From Dolomitihabitans soli (lineage in GTDB: Bacteria; Actinomycetota; Actinomycetes; Streptosporangiales; Streptosporangiaceae): a stretch of DNA of 64,000 bases. Below the pieces are notes generated by a model. It saw only the letters and a list, made by a program, of their open reading frames with translations. It did no database searches and was not told the origin of the DNA. Position numbers and translations under genes: made by a program. Positions within the stretch are counted from its first letter, which is position 1. The number at the start of each line of letters is the position of its first letter. This document shows positions 35,361 through 45,504 of the stretch, one piece after another. Location of the stretch: the NCBI RefSeq assembly GCF_022213955.1, contig NZ_JAKNTW010000013.1:186001-250000 (forward strand). The letters are read 5' to 3'.

Positions 35361-36257
35361 TCACGGGCGGGCGGCGCCACCCGTGACGTTCAGCATGGAG
35401 ACGGCGGTGTCGACGGCCGCGGCCACGTCGTCGTCTGCCGGGTAGAGCAGGGCGCGGCCCACGACCAGGCCACGGACTCCGGGGAGCAGCAGCGCCTTGC
35501 GCCAGGAGGTGTACGCCTGGTCGGGGGTGTCGCCGGGGTCGCCGCCGAGGAGCAGCGTCGGCAGCGTGGTGGCGCGCATGACCCGTTCCATGTCGTCGAC
35601 CACCGGGATCTTCAGCCAGGTGTAGGCCGAGGTCGCGCCGAGCGCCTGGCCGACGCTGACGGCGTGGATGACCCCGTCGGGCGAGAGGTCGTGCCGGACC
35701 ACGCCGCCCTCCGCGCGCGACCAGAACGGCTCGACCATCGCGACCAGCCCGTACCCGGCCAACTCGGTGACGGCCGAGGCGCACGCCGTCAGCGTGCGGG
35801 CCGTAGCCGGGTCGCCGAGGCCGATCCGGCACAGCATCTTGCCGCCGTCGAGCCGCATCCGCACGATCGCGTCGGTGTCGTAGGCGGTGAACCTGTCGTC
35901 GAACTCGAACGCCGAGCCGTGCACCCCACCCCGGTTCATCGACCCGATGACGATCTTGTCCTCCAGCACGCCGAGCAGCAGCAGGTCCTCCACGACGTCG
36001 GGCGTGGCGAGCAGCCCGTCGACGCCCGGCCTGGCCAGTGCCGTACACAGGCGGTCGAGCAGCTCGACCCGGCTGCCCATGGCCAGTGGGCGCCCGCCGA
36101 CGCCGAGCGAGCCGCGCGCGGGGTGGTCGGCCGCGATGATCAGTAACTGGCCTTCGCCGGACAACGACCGGCGACGCCGTACGGCTGCCGCGTCGGCGAT
36201 CCGTTCGGGGAAGCGGGCCCGGATCTCCAGCAGCCGGCGGTGGTCCTCATCACGCAT
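35361..36257 (-). CDS. Aldolase-type (beta/alpha)8 protein of a sugar/inositol operon
   Basis: 298 residues. QLLIIAADHPARGSLG at the N-terminus, VIGSMNRGGV, LCRIGLGDP, VEPFWS and LKIPVV strands are those of Cgl0159-like class I aldolase-type barrels found in actinobacterial myo-inositol clusters; the Lys of WLKIPV is a candidate Schiff-base residue. It may cleave a phosphorylated keto-sugar intermediate. ATG 36257 overlaps the end of the isomerase gene by 8 bases. Last gene of a three-gene operon. Confidence 0.75.
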   Translation of the reverse strand: MRDEDHRRLLEIRARFPERIADAAAVRRRRSLSGEGQLLIIAADHPARGSLGVGGRPLAMGSRVELLDRLCTALARPGVDGLLATPDVVEDLLLLGVLEDKIVIGSMNRGGVHGSAFEFDDRFTAYDTDAIVRMRLDGGKMLCRIGLGDPATARTLTACASAVTELAGYGLVAMVEPFWSRAEGGVVRHDLSPDGVIHAVSVGQALGATSAYTWLKIPVVDDMERVMRATTLPTLLLGGDPGDTPDQAYTSWRKALLLPGVRGLVVGRALLYPADDDVAAAVDTAVSMLNVTGGAARP

Positions 36258-37116
36258 TCGCGAGCCCCGCCAGGTGCGCCAGACCGGCCCGGACGGCCTC
36301 GGCCGGCCCCTCGCCGGGCGGCGGCTCCGCCGAGAGGACCACATCCTGCTCCATGACGTACCACCCGTCGTAGCCGGCCGCCGACAGGGCGGAGACGATC
36401 GCGGCGACGTCCACGTCGCCCTGGCCGAGCGGGCGGTAGAGCCCGGCCTTGACCGCCTCGGTGTAGGTGAGGTTGCCGGCGTGGACCTGTCCGGCCAGGT
36501 CGGTGTCGACGTCCTTCAGGTGGACGTGCGCGATCCGGTCCGCCGCCTTGGCGGCCAGCGCGGCCGGGTCGGACCCGCCCACCAGCAGGTGACCGGTGTC
36601 CAGGCAGAGCGGCACGGACGAGCCGTCGAGGACGCGATCGACCTCTTCCGGTGTCTCCACCATGGTGCCGACGTGGGGGTGCAGGGTGACGAGCCGGCCG
36701 TACTGCTTCGCCTCGCGTTTGATCTTCGACAGGTTGGCCAGCAGGGTCTTCCAGCCGTCGGCGTCGAGGTCGGGGCGCACGTCGTAGCCCGCCACGCCGG
36801 TGGCCGCCGCGAGGACCACGACCTCCACTCCGCCGTCCCTGAACCCGCGCATCGTGGCTCGCAGGATGGGCAGGGGGTCGTGCCCGGGGTCGTGCAGCAC
36901 CACGGGGGCGAATCCGCCGATGCCGGTCAGGCCGTGCTCCCGCAGCAGTGCCGCGCGGCGGACCGGCGACGGCGGGAGGAAGCCGGGCGGGCCCAGCTCC
37001 GTCGCCGTCAGGCCCAGCTCGGCCATCTCCGACAGCACCCGGACTCGGTCGAGCTGGTAGCCCCAGCCCGGTACCTCGCAGACCCCCCACGAGATGGGAG
37101 CTCCCGCGATCTTCAT
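36250..37116 (-). CDS. Sugar-phosphate isomerase/epimerase-like TIM barrel (IolE-like)
   Basis: A 288-residue AP-endonuclease-2-type barrel. APISWGVCEVPGWG at the N-terminus, TLHPHVGTMVET, LCLDTGHLLVGG and HVHLKDVD carry the conserved Glu/Asp/His metal ligands. The opening ISWGVCEV is typical of 2-keto-myo-inositol dehydratase IolE and relatives, so this is the likely second step after the dehydrogenase. It overlaps both neighbours (ATGA with the dehydrogenase stop; 8 bases with the aldolase). Confidence 0.8.
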   Translation of the reverse strand: MKIAGAPISWGVCEVPGWGYQLDRVRVLSEMAELGLTATELGPPGFLPPSPVRRAALLREHGLTGIGGFAPVVLHDPGHDPLPILRATMRGFRDGGVEVVVLAAATGVAGYDVRPDLDADGWKTLLANLSKIKREAKQYGRLVTLHPHVGTMVETPEEVDRVLDGSSVPLCLDTGHLLVGGSDPAALAAKAADRIAHVHLKDVDTDLAGQVHAGNLTYTEAVKAGLYRPLGQGDVDVAAIVSALSAAGYDGWYVMEQDVVLSAEPPPGEGPAEAVRAGLAHLAGLANA

Positions 37117-38090
37117 CTGAACACCTCCGCGACGCGGACCCGGCGCCCCTCACGGCGGGACAGCTCGGCGGCCTCCGCGATGAGAAGGGCGGCGAGCGCG
37201 TCCTCGATCGTGCACGGACTCTCAGCGTCCCCTTGGGCCGCCAGCAGAAACGCGTCCAGCTCGGCGACGTAGGCGGGGCGGAACCGGGTGACGAAGTCGG
37301 GCCATGGCTCCCCGGGCGGCTGCAGCCCTTCCGAACTGGTCAGCGGGACCCGCTCGTCGAGGCCGACCGCGCGGGTCTGCAGGGTGCCGGCGAGCTCCAT
37401 CCTGACGTCGTGGCCCGCGCCGTTGTAGCGGGAGCCCTGCAGGGTGACCAGCGTGCCGTCGGTGAGGGTGAGCAGCGCGGCGCTGGTGTCGACGTCGCCG
37501 GCCTCGGCGAAGAACGCGGCCCCGCGGTTGGCGCCGGTGGCGTAGACGGTCTCCACCTCGCGTCCGGTGACCCAGCGCAGGATGTCGAAGTCGTGGATGT
37601 GGCAGTCGCGGAAGATGCCGCCCGAGGCCGGGATGTAGCCGGGGTGCGGGGGCGCGGGGTCGGCGCTGATCAGGTGCACGCGGTGCAGTTCGCCCAGTTC
37701 GCCGGCCCGCAGCGCCGCCCTGGCCGCCGCGTAGCCCGCGTCGAAGCGGCGCTGGAAGCCGACGTGCACCAGGACGCCGCTCTGCTTGGCGGCCTCCAGC
37801 ACCCGCACGGTCTCCTCGACGCCGCCGGCGACCGGTTTCTCGCAGAACGCCGGGACACCCGCCGCGCACGCCCTGGTCAGCAGCTCGGCGTGGGTGGCGG
37901 TCGGGGTGGCGATCACCACCGCGTCGGCTTCGAAGGGCTCGCCCGTCCGGGCTCCGTGCCTGCGCACCGCCTCCCGCTCACGTTCGGGGTCGGCGTCGGC
38001 CACGATGAGTTCGTCCACCCTCGGGTTTCCGGCCAGGGTCGCGGCGTGGAACGCCCCGATCCTGCCGAGACCCAGCAGGCCCACACGCAT
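37113..38090 (-). CDS. Gfo/Idh/MocA dehydrogenase, inositol 2-dehydrogenase-like
   Basis: 325 residues. The Rossmann motif GLGRIGAFHA is at the N-terminus; FCEKPVAGG supplies the conserved EKP lysine, and GIFRDCHIHDFDILRWV the catalytic His/Asp of inositol dehydrogenases (IolG). It likely oxidises a cyclitol or sugar with NAD+. GGAGG precedes ATG 38090. First gene of the operon, with a clear -35/-10 promoter and palindromic operator at 38126-38172. Confidence 0.87.
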   Translation of the reverse strand: MRVGLLGLGRIGAFHAATLAGNPRVDELIVADADPEREREAVRRHGARTGEPFEADAVVIATPTATHAELLTRACAAGVPAFCEKPVAGGVEETVRVLEAAKQSGVLVHVGFQRRFDAGYAAARAALRAGELGELHRVHLISADPAPPHPGYIPASGGIFRDCHIHDFDILRWVTGREVETVYATGANRGAAFFAEAGDVDTSAALLTLTDGTLVTLQGSRYNGAGHDVRMELAGTLQTRAVGLDERVPLTSSEGLQPPGEPWPDFVTRFRPAYVAELDAFLLAAQGDAESPCTIEDALAALLIAEAAELSRREGRRVRVAEVFR

Positions 38091-38125
38091 GATGCCTCCG
38101 GAGGTGGTTTTGTGCCGGACTTCCA

Positions 38126-38172
38126 GTTCTAGGCGACCACCGGAGCGCCGTCAAGATTATGTCCTGACATAA
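38126..38172 (-). promoter_or_regulatory. Promoter TTGACG-N17-TAGAAC with operator TTATGTC-NN-GACATAA
   Basis: On the minus strand, -35 TTGACG (38149-38154) and -10 TAGAAC (38126-38131) have the optimal 17-bp spacing and point at the dehydrogenase start 36 bp away. A perfect 7-bp inverted repeat with a 2-bp spacer (38157-38172) lies two bases upstream of the -35 and also contains the stop codon of the MocR gene. It is an operator candidate for an unidentified regulator. Confidence 0.65.
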
Positions 38173-39545
38173 GGACGAAGCGTCCTGGACGCCCCACCCG
38201 CCAGCGCAGCCGCCAGCGCCCCGACGACGGACTCGGCGCGGTGCCCGGGAAGACGGGAGAAACCGACGACCATGGCGGGCGGCCCGGGTGCGACGCGCAT
38301 CGGCGCCACCGGCTCGGCCGCGATCCCGGCCGTCCTCGCCGCCTCGACGGCCGTCCGCTCGTCCCACCCGTCGGGCAGCTCCAGGTAGACGTGCAACCCG
38401 GCGGACACGCCGAGCACTGTGACCTCGGGCAGGTGCCCGGCCAACGCGCCGACGAACGCGTCCCTGCGCCGCCGGTACTCCCTGCGCATCCGGCGCAGGT
38501 GCCTGTCGTAGCCGCCGGTCCTGATCACGTGGGCCAGCGCGTACTGCTCGATGACCGGGGAGCCGAGGTCCAGCTCGGCCCGTGCCAGCCGTACCAGCTC
38601 GGCGATCTTCGGTGGGGCCACCACCCAGCCCAGCCGGAGTCCCGGCGCGAGCGGCTTGCTGACCGAGCCCGACAGCACCACCCGGTCGGGGGCCAGCCCC
38701 TGGAGGCAGCCGACGGGGTCGCGGTCGAAGCGGAACTCGGCGTCGTAGTCGTCCTCCAGCACGATCGAACCTGTCTCGGCCGCCCACGCCGTCAGCTCCG
38801 CCCGCCGCCCCGGCGACAGCACCACGCCGGTGGGGAACTGGTGCGCGGGCGTCAGCAGCACGGCCCGCGCGCCGCTCCTCGCGAGCGCGGCCACGTCGAC
38901 GCCCTCGCCGTCCACCGGCACCGACACCAGCTCGACCCCTGCCGCCCTCAGCAACGGCAACTGCCGCATGCTGGTCGGATCCTCCACCGCCAGCAGGGGC
39001 GACCCGAGCGCCCGCAGAGTCAGGCTGAGTCCCTGGGCGACGCCGCCGACGACCACCACGTTGCCGGGCGTCACGTCGGCCGCGCGCACCCGGCGAAGGT
39101 AGGCGGCGAGTTCCTGCCGAAGCTCGGCGACCCCGCCGGGATCGCCGTAGTCGAGGGCGTCGCTCGGCATCGTGGCGAGGACGTGGCGCAGGGCGGAGAG
39201 CCAGCGTTCCCTGGGGAAGGCGCCGAGGTCGGGCGAGGTGGCCCGGTGCCCGTGGAAGGAGTCGCCCGGCGCGGCCTCGGTCACCGGCGAGCGAATGGCG
39301 GCGGCGGGCGCGACCATGGTCCCCGCGCCGACCCTGGAGAGCAGGAAGCCCTCCGCGACCAGCTGTTCGTACGCCTCGACGACCACCCCGCGGGAGACCC
39401 CCAGGTCCCTGGCCAGTTCGCGGCTCGCGGGGAGCCGCACCTCCGACGCCAGCCGTCCCTGCCGGATGGCCGTCCGCAGCTGCCCGGAGATCTGGGCGGC
39501 CATCCCGCCCGCCGCGCGGTCGAGCGATACGTGAAGGTCACCCAA
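38157..39545 (-). CDS. MocR/PdxR-type GntR regulator with aminotransferase domain
   Basis: 462 residues. A GntR winged HTH (about 5-75: IRQGRLASEVRLPASRELARDL, SRGVVVEAYEQLVAEGFL in outline) is linked to a fold-type-I aminotransferase-like domain (about 110-455) with the PLP Lys in SGSVSKPLAPGLRLG. These proteins sense PLP-linked signals and often control a divergent transporter or vitamin B6 gene. TTG 39545 is used (GAGGA four bases upstream). It is divergent from an EamA transporter, the probable target. Its last codons carry the operator of the downstream sugar operon. Confidence 0.9.
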   Translation of the reverse strand: MGDLHVSLDRAAGGMAAQISGQLRTAIRQGRLASEVRLPASRELARDLGVSRGVVVEAYEQLVAEGFLLSRVGAGTMVAPAAAIRSPVTEAAPGDSFHGHRATSPDLGAFPRERWLSALRHVLATMPSDALDYGDPGGVAELRQELAAYLRRVRAADVTPGNVVVVGGVAQGLSLTLRALGSPLLAVEDPTSMRQLPLLRAAGVELVSVPVDGEGVDVAALARSGARAVLLTPAHQFPTGVVLSPGRRAELTAWAAETGSIVLEDDYDAEFRFDRDPVGCLQGLAPDRVVLSGSVSKPLAPGLRLGWVVAPPKIAELVRLARAELDLGSPVIEQYALAHVIRTGGYDRHLRRMRREYRRRRDAFVGALAGHLPEVTVLGVSAGLHVYLELPDGWDERTAVEAARTAGIAAEPVAPMRVAPGPPAMVVGFSRLPGHRAESVVGALAAALAGGASRTLRPYVRT

Positions 39546-39599
39546 TTGGTCCTCGATTCGGCTGTCTGATTGGACTCATCGAGTGTGCCATTTACTTCC

Positions 39600-39605
39600 T
39601 AGCAT
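39600..39605 (+). promoter_or_regulatory. Leaderless-type -10 box (TAGCAT) of the EamA gene
   Basis: TAGCAT ends seven bases before ATG 39613. The 67-bp divergent region upstream has the near-repeats GATTCGGCTGTCTGATTGGA, consistent with a MocR binding region. Confidence 0.45.
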
Positions 39606-39612
39606 CTCGCGT

Positions 39613-40527
39613 ATGAGCACAGAGCACAATCAGACCGGCAATGTGGCCAAAGCGGCCACGGCCATGTTCCTGGTCGGCACCCTCGCGGGCGTCTCCGGCC
39701 TGATCCAGGATTACCCGGTCTACGGCGGGCAGGCGATCCGTTACGCGGTCGGGACGGTCATCCTGCTGGCCGCCGCCCGGCTGCTCCGCCTCGGCTTCGT
39801 ACGGCTCACGCCACGCGAGACGCTGCTGGTCACCGCGCTCTCACTGCTGGGCCTCGTCGTCTTCAACGTCTGCGTGATCGAGGCGACCAGGCACGCGGGC
39901 CCGGCGCTGGTCGGCACGGTCCTCGGCACGGTCCCGCTGGCGCTGGCCCTGCTGGGCGGCCGCCGCCCCGCCGCGCACGTGGTGACGGGGGCGGCCGTGG
40001 TCGTGGCGGGGGCGACGCTCGCGACCGGTCTCGGCAGCGGCAACCTGCCCGCCCTGCTGTGGTCGCTCGGGGCGCTGGCCTGCGAGGTGGCCTTCTCGCT
40101 GCTGGCCATCCCGCTGCTGCCCAAGCTCGGCGCCATCCGCGTCTCGGTCTACTCCACCGCGATCGCCGTACCGTTCCTGCTGGTGACGGGCGTGGTGGCG
40201 GAGGGCGCGGGCATGTTCCGGGTGCCCACGGCGGCCGAGGCGCTCGGTCTGGCCTACCTGTCCGTCGTGGTCACCACCGTCGCGTTCTTCCTCTGGTACA
40301 GCGCGCTCCCCCGCCTGGGCCCCGCCGTCGCCGGGCTGTTCGCCGGGCTCATCCCGGTCGGCGCGATCATCGCGGGCGTCGTGCTGGGCGTGGCCACCCC
40401 CTCGTCCGCCGACCTGCTCGGCGCCGGCCTGGTCATCGCGGGCATCGTCATCGGCCTGTACGGCAGGCGCCGGCGAGCCCCGGTCCCCGCCGTGCCGGTC
40501 CCCGCGACGTCCACGGCGGGGCGCTGA
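39613..40527 (+). CDS. EamA/DMT-family transporter
   Basis: 304 residues with about ten hydrophobic helices in two tandem EamA repeats. RYAVGTVILLAAARLL, VIEATRHAGPALVGTVLGTVPL and VVVTTVAFFLWYSALPRLGPAVAGLF are typical of drug/metabolite exporters, with the second repeat ending PVGAIIAGVVLG. The substrate is unknown; amino acids or vitamin-like compounds are common for MocR-controlled members. ATG 39613 is chosen over 39583 because of the TAGCAT box and the usual N-terminus. Confidence 0.88.
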   Translation: MSTEHNQTGNVAKAATAMFLVGTLAGVSGLIQDYPVYGGQAIRYAVGTVILLAAARLLRLGFVRLTPRETLLVTALSLLGLVVFNVCVIEATRHAGPALVGTVLGTVPLALALLGGRRPAAHVVTGAAVVVAGATLATGLGSGNLPALLWSLGALACEVAFSLLAIPLLPKLGAIRVSVYSTAIAVPFLLVTGVVAEGAGMFRVPTAAEALGLAYLSVVVTTVAFFLWYSALPRLGPAVAGLFAGLIPVGAIIAGVVLGVATPSSADLLGAGLVIAGIVIGLYGRRRRAPVPAVPVPATSTAGR

Positions 40528-40572
40528 GGGGGTGCCGTACGCTCTAGGAAAATCGAGGAGGACCGAGGAACG

Positions 40573-42216
<1,644 letters not shown>

Positions 42217-42386
42217 CCCGGCCACCCCGACGCCCAGGCGACACAGCGGTCCACATGGTGAACGCCGGCAAGACCGGCCCCACCATCGCGGACCGCCACC
42301 GCCCGTACGGCGAGCCTCCGCGCGAACCACTACCCGGCCGCCCAGGCCCTTGTCACGGCACGACGGGTTGGGGGTGGTGGCCCGCG

Positions 42387-43856
42387 TCAGCTGCCGGTGT
42401 ACATGCGGGCCAGATCGACGAGCTCGACGTCGGAGCGTTTGAGTGCCAGGAGGGCCAGGTCACGGGTGAACCCGGAGCGGCTGAAGAGCAGCAGTCTGGG
42501 CGACTCGCCGACCTTGGCACTGGGCAGCAGGCCGCGCAGGTGCTCCAGGCGCTGAAGCTGCGCCGTGCCCATGGGGGCCAGTGTGGCCTTGGCCTCACCG
42601 ATCGCGGTGATCCGGTCGGTCGCGAAGGAGGCCCTCTCGGTCACGACGATGTCGAGTTCGTGGCCGCCCCGGTGGTCACGGCACGGGATCTCGGTGGGAC
42701 GAACGGTGCTGGCCGTCCCGCCGAGCGTCTCGGCGTCGGCGTGGTCGAAGCACCACTGGCGCGCGAGATCCTCGAAGTGCGGGCCGTAGATCTTCCCGGC
42801 GACCGTGTCCGCGTTGGCCTCCCAGACACGACCGGCCCGCCCTGCGACCAGTTCCGGTTCGTGCCGCTGGGTGACCAGTTGGTGCAGGCGGACGACGGGT
42901 TCGGCGATGTGGAACACGCTGCGCTTCTCACGCAGGGCGTCGTCGACCTGTTCGATCAGGCCGATGTCCTGGAGCCCGGCCAGCAGGTGGGCCATCGCCC
43001 CGCTGGGCCTGCCGAGCGCCGCCGCGATCTCCGACCTCCTGCGCTTGCCCGTGCTGAGCGCCGCCAACGTGGCCGCGTACGAGGTCGGGTCGGTGATGGA
43101 CGGCTCCTCCCGCAGCAACAGCCCGCCCTCGCGGAACATGGCCGATGCGGGATTGAGCAGCCTGCGCGCCACCCAGCGGTCGAACGCGCCGACGTCAGCG
43201 GGCCCCGTTCCGCCGCACATCTCCAGGTAGGCAGGCGTTCCGCCGACCAGGGCGTGCAGCCTGAAGGCGAGTTCGGGATCATGGTCCACCTTCCAGAAGG
43301 CGGCCGCCTCCCGGAACCTGAACGGCCTGACGACGAGTTCCATCGAGGCCCGGCCACGCAGCGGCGCACCGCCGCCGAGCAACTGGGCCATCGTGCTGAG
43401 GGCGCTGCCGCAAAGGATCAACCTGGTCCGGGTGTGTTCCTTCGCGTATCCGAGCGGGCTCAGCGTCTGCTGGAGGTACGAGGGCAACGCCGGCGTGGTC
43501 GCGACCAGATAGGGGAACTCGTCGATGATGACCGGCACCGCTCGTTCACCGCCGAGGCGCAGCAACTCCTCCAGGGCGTCTCGCCAGGTCGCGAAGAGGA
43601 CAGGCCGGCGTAACCCCAGAAACGCGGCGTAGGCGGCGCCGAGGTCCGCCAGGTTCTGTGCCTCGGTCTGCTGGGTGGCCGCGAACAGAAACCCCCCGGT
43701 CTCCCTGGCCAACAGTTCCAGCATCAGCGTCTTGCCCTGTCTGCGACGCCCATAGACCAGTCCGAGGGTCGCGCCTGAGACCTCGGACCCGGCGAATTCG
43801 GCGAGCTCCTCCCACTCGACATCACGCCCGAAGAGGCGCTCCGGCTTGCTCGTCAT
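42387..43856 (-). CDS. AAA ATPase with C-terminal DUF234-type nuclease-like domain
   Basis: 489 residues. A STAND-like/archaeal-type ATPase domain (about 1-230) has Walker A VYGRRRQGKT, Walker B PVIIDEFPYLV and sensor LILCGSALSTM. A winged-helix part follows (about 265-325: RRSEIAAALGRPSGAMAHLL in outline). The C-terminal DUF234 region (about 365-489) contains ELDIVVTE and GEAKATLA, a possible D-x(n)-E-x-K nuclease core. Such proteins are scattered in archaea and bacteria and are of uncertain role, possibly defence-related. GGAGG lies seven bases before ATG 43856; a perfect 14-bp inverted repeat sits just upstream. Confidence 0.85.
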   Translation of the reverse strand: MTSKPERLFGRDVEWEELAEFAGSEVSGATLGLVYGRRRQGKTLMLELLARETGGFLFAATQQTEAQNLADLGAAYAAFLGLRRPVLFATWRDALEELLRLGGERAVPVIIDEFPYLVATTPALPSYLQQTLSPLGYAKEHTRTRLILCGSALSTMAQLLGGGAPLRGRASMELVVRPFRFREAAAFWKVDHDPELAFRLHALVGGTPAYLEMCGGTGPADVGAFDRWVARRLLNPASAMFREGGLLLREEPSITDPTSYAATLAALSTGKRRRSEIAAALGRPSGAMAHLLAGLQDIGLIEQVDDALREKRSVFHIAEPVVRLHQLVTQRHEPELVAGRAGRVWEANADTVAGKIYGPHFEDLARQWCFDHADAETLGGTASTVRPTEIPCRDHRGGHELDIVVTERASFATDRITAIGEAKATLAPMGTAQLQRLEHLRGLLPSAKVGESPRLLLFSRSGFTRDLALLALKRSDVELVDLARMYTGS

Positions 43857-43865
43857 CTGACCGCC

Positions 43866-43899
43866 TCCGATTATGATAGTTACAGCTATCATAATCGGA
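43866..43899. promoter_or_regulatory. Perfect 14-bp inverted repeat with 6-bp spacer before the AAA ATPase gene
   Basis: TCCGATTATGATAG (43866-43879), spacer TTACAG, CTATCATAATCGGA (43886-43899). The left arm begins ten bases before ATG 43856 and overlaps the ribosome-binding site. It is strikingly AT-rich for this genome and includes TATGAT/TATCAT, which could be a -10 box. It could be an operator or, as RNA, a strong hairpin ending the upstream reductase transcript. Confidence 0.7.
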
Positions 43900-43917
43900 A
43901 CAACCATTGTTGGCCCC

Positions 43918-44544
43918 TCAGACCTCTTCCAGGGCCTGGCGGAGGTGGGCGGCGGTGAGGCGGCGGTTGTAGGCGGGGGTGTCCGGCTGGAAGCGCCGGC
44001 CCTCGTGGAGCGGGCCCACGTCGACGACGTCGAAGCCGAACGAGTCGATCAGGTCGGCGACCGTTTTCCTGGCCGTCGCGTCGTCGCCCGCGATGGGCAG
44101 GGCACGCCGTTCGGGGTGGCCCGCCGGCAGGCCCTCGTCGGCGAGGTTGGCGTAGTAGATCGCGTTGAACGCCTTGACGACCTGGGCGTCCGGCAGGTGG
44201 GCGGCGAGCAGTTCGCTGCTGGTCGTGCCGCCGTCGTCGATCTCCGAGAAGTGGCCGTCGCGCGACGGGTAGTAGTTGTTGGTGTCGATGACGATCTTCC
44301 CCGCCGTGGGCTCGACCGGCACCTCCGGATACCTGCCGAAGGGGATCGTCACCACGACGAGGTCGCCCTCCCCGGCGGCTTGAGCCGAGGTCCCGGCGCG
44401 AGCCCCGGGCCCCAGCCCGGCCACGAGGTTCGCCAGGGTGTCCAGCCCGCGCGAGTTGCTGAGGATCACCGTGTGACCGGTGTTCAGGGCCAGCCGCGCG
44501 AGGGTCGCCCCGATGTGCCCGCTGCCTACGAGTCCGATGTCCAT
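43918..44544 (-). CDS. NADPH-dependent F420 reductase-like oxidoreductase
   Basis: 208 residues. The N-terminal Rossmann motif is GLVGSGHIGATLARL; NSRG after strand 2 fits NADP binding, and DTNNYYPSRDG and VKAFNAIYYANL are typical of the F420-dependent NADP reductase/NPHB family. It would exchange hydride between NADP(H) and F420 or another acceptor. ATG 44544 starts at the fold; the longer upstream frame is noise. It lies directly upstream of the palindrome that precedes the AAA ATPase gene. Confidence 0.85.
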   Translation of the reverse strand: MDIGLVGSGHIGATLARLALNTGHTVILSNSRGLDTLANLVAGLGPGARAGTSAQAAGEGDLVVVTIPFGRYPEVPVEPTAGKIVIDTNNYYPSRDGHFSEIDDGGTTSSELLAAHLPDAQVVKAFNAIYYANLADEGLPAGHPERRALPIAGDDATARKTVADLIDSFGFDVVDVGPLHEGRRFQPDTPAYNRRLTAAHLRQALEEV

Positions 44545-44703
44545 GCCGCTGTCATACCCCGCCGGATCGCTTCGCGATAGGTCACGAAGCGGTGGCCGGC
44601 GGTCTCGTACGCCCCGCACCGCGCCGGCGACGCCGTCACGGCGGACAACGGGGGAGCACGAGACCCCCTGCGGACCATGCCGAACTCTGCCATCATGACG
44701 CAG

Positions 44704-44720
44704 TTGCAATTCACTCGCAA
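44704..44720 (+). promoter_or_regulatory. Nur-box-like site 1 upstream of superoxide dismutase
   Basis: TTGCAA-TTCAC-TCGCAA matches TTGCNN-N5-NNGCAA, the operator form I recall for Nur, the nickel-responsive Fur-family regulator of Streptomyces. It is centred about 98 bp before ATG 44810. Confidence 0.6.
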
Positions 44721-44755
44721 TAGTGTGTGAGACCTAGGTCCATCGGCCGATGTAA

Positions 44756-44772
44756 TTGCGACATGGTTGCAA
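44756..44772 (+). promoter_or_regulatory. Nur-box-like site 2 upstream of superoxide dismutase
   Basis: TTGCGA-CATGG-TTGCAA is a second match to the same form, 52 bp downstream of site 1 and ending 37 bp before ATG 44810. It would overlap the promoter or the transcription start. Confidence 0.6.
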
Positions 44773-44809
44773 TAGCGTCGAGCCGGTAGAGATCAACAGG
44801 AGGCTGACC

Positions 44810-45415
44810 ATGGGGAACTACACCCTTCCCGACATGCCCTACGACTACGCGGCACTGGAGCCCGCGATCACCGGTGAGATCCTCGAACTGCACCACGCCA
44901 AACACCACGCCGCCTACGTCAAGGGGGCGAACGACACTCTGGAGCGCCTGGCGGAGGCCCGCGACAAGAGTGAGTACGGCGGGCTCGTCGGGCTGGAGAA
45001 GACCTTCGCCTTCCACCTGTCCGGCCACGTGCTGCACTCGATCTTCTGGGAGAACCTGTCGCCCGACGGCGGCGACCGGCCCGACGGGGAGTTGCGGGCG
45101 GCGATCGACGAGCATTTCGGGTCGTTCGAGGCTCTGCAGAAGCAACTCTCCACGGCGACGAGCACGGTGCAGGGCTCCGGCTGGGGAGTGCTGGCCTGGG
45201 AGCCGCTCAGCCGGCGGCTGATCGTCGAGCAGATCTACGACCACCACGGCAACGTGGGCCTGAACACCACCCCGGTGCTGGTCTTCGACGCCTGGGAGCA
45301 CGCCTACTACCTGCAGTATCGCAACGTCCGCCCTGACTACGTGGATAAACTGTGGGGTCTGGTCAACTGGGACGACGTGTCCCGCCGGTTCGCCGAGGCG
45401 AGCAAGGTTCACTAA
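44810..45415 (+). CDS. Superoxide dismutase (Fe/Mn)
   Basis: 201 residues. Metal ligands are in [28 protein letters not shown] and [13 protein letters not shown] (the DxWEHAYY signature). It converts superoxide to oxygen and peroxide in the cytoplasm. AGGAGG lies eight bases before ATG 44810. Two Nur-box-like sites upstream suggest repression when nickel is abundant, the known behaviour of Streptomyces SodF, which implies a nickel SOD elsewhere in the genome. Fe or Mn preference cannot be decided reliably by eye. Confidence 0.95.
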   Translation: MGNYTLPDMPYDYAALEPAITGEILELHHAKHHAAYVKGANDTLERLAEARDKSEYGGLVGLEKTFAFHLSGHVLHSIFWENLSPDGGDRPDGELRAAIDEHFGSFEALQKQLSTATSTVQGSGWGVLAWEPLSRRLIVEQIYDHHGNVGLNTTPVLVFDAWEHAYYLQYRNVRPDYVDKLWGLVNWDDVSRRFAEASKVH

Positions 45416-45491
45416 GATCAGTAATTTGACCTGACTCAAGATCTCAACAAAAAACCGGCCCTGTCTCTACAGGTCGCATTACGCAAATCGG

Positions 45492-45497
45492 TAAGCT
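45492..45497 (+). promoter_or_regulatory. Leaderless-type -10 box (TAAGCT) of the first Ser/Thr kinase
   Basis: TAAGCT ends seven bases before ATG 45505; there is no Shine-Dalgarno sequence. Confidence 0.45.
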
Positions 45498-45504
45498 GCC
45501 ACTC

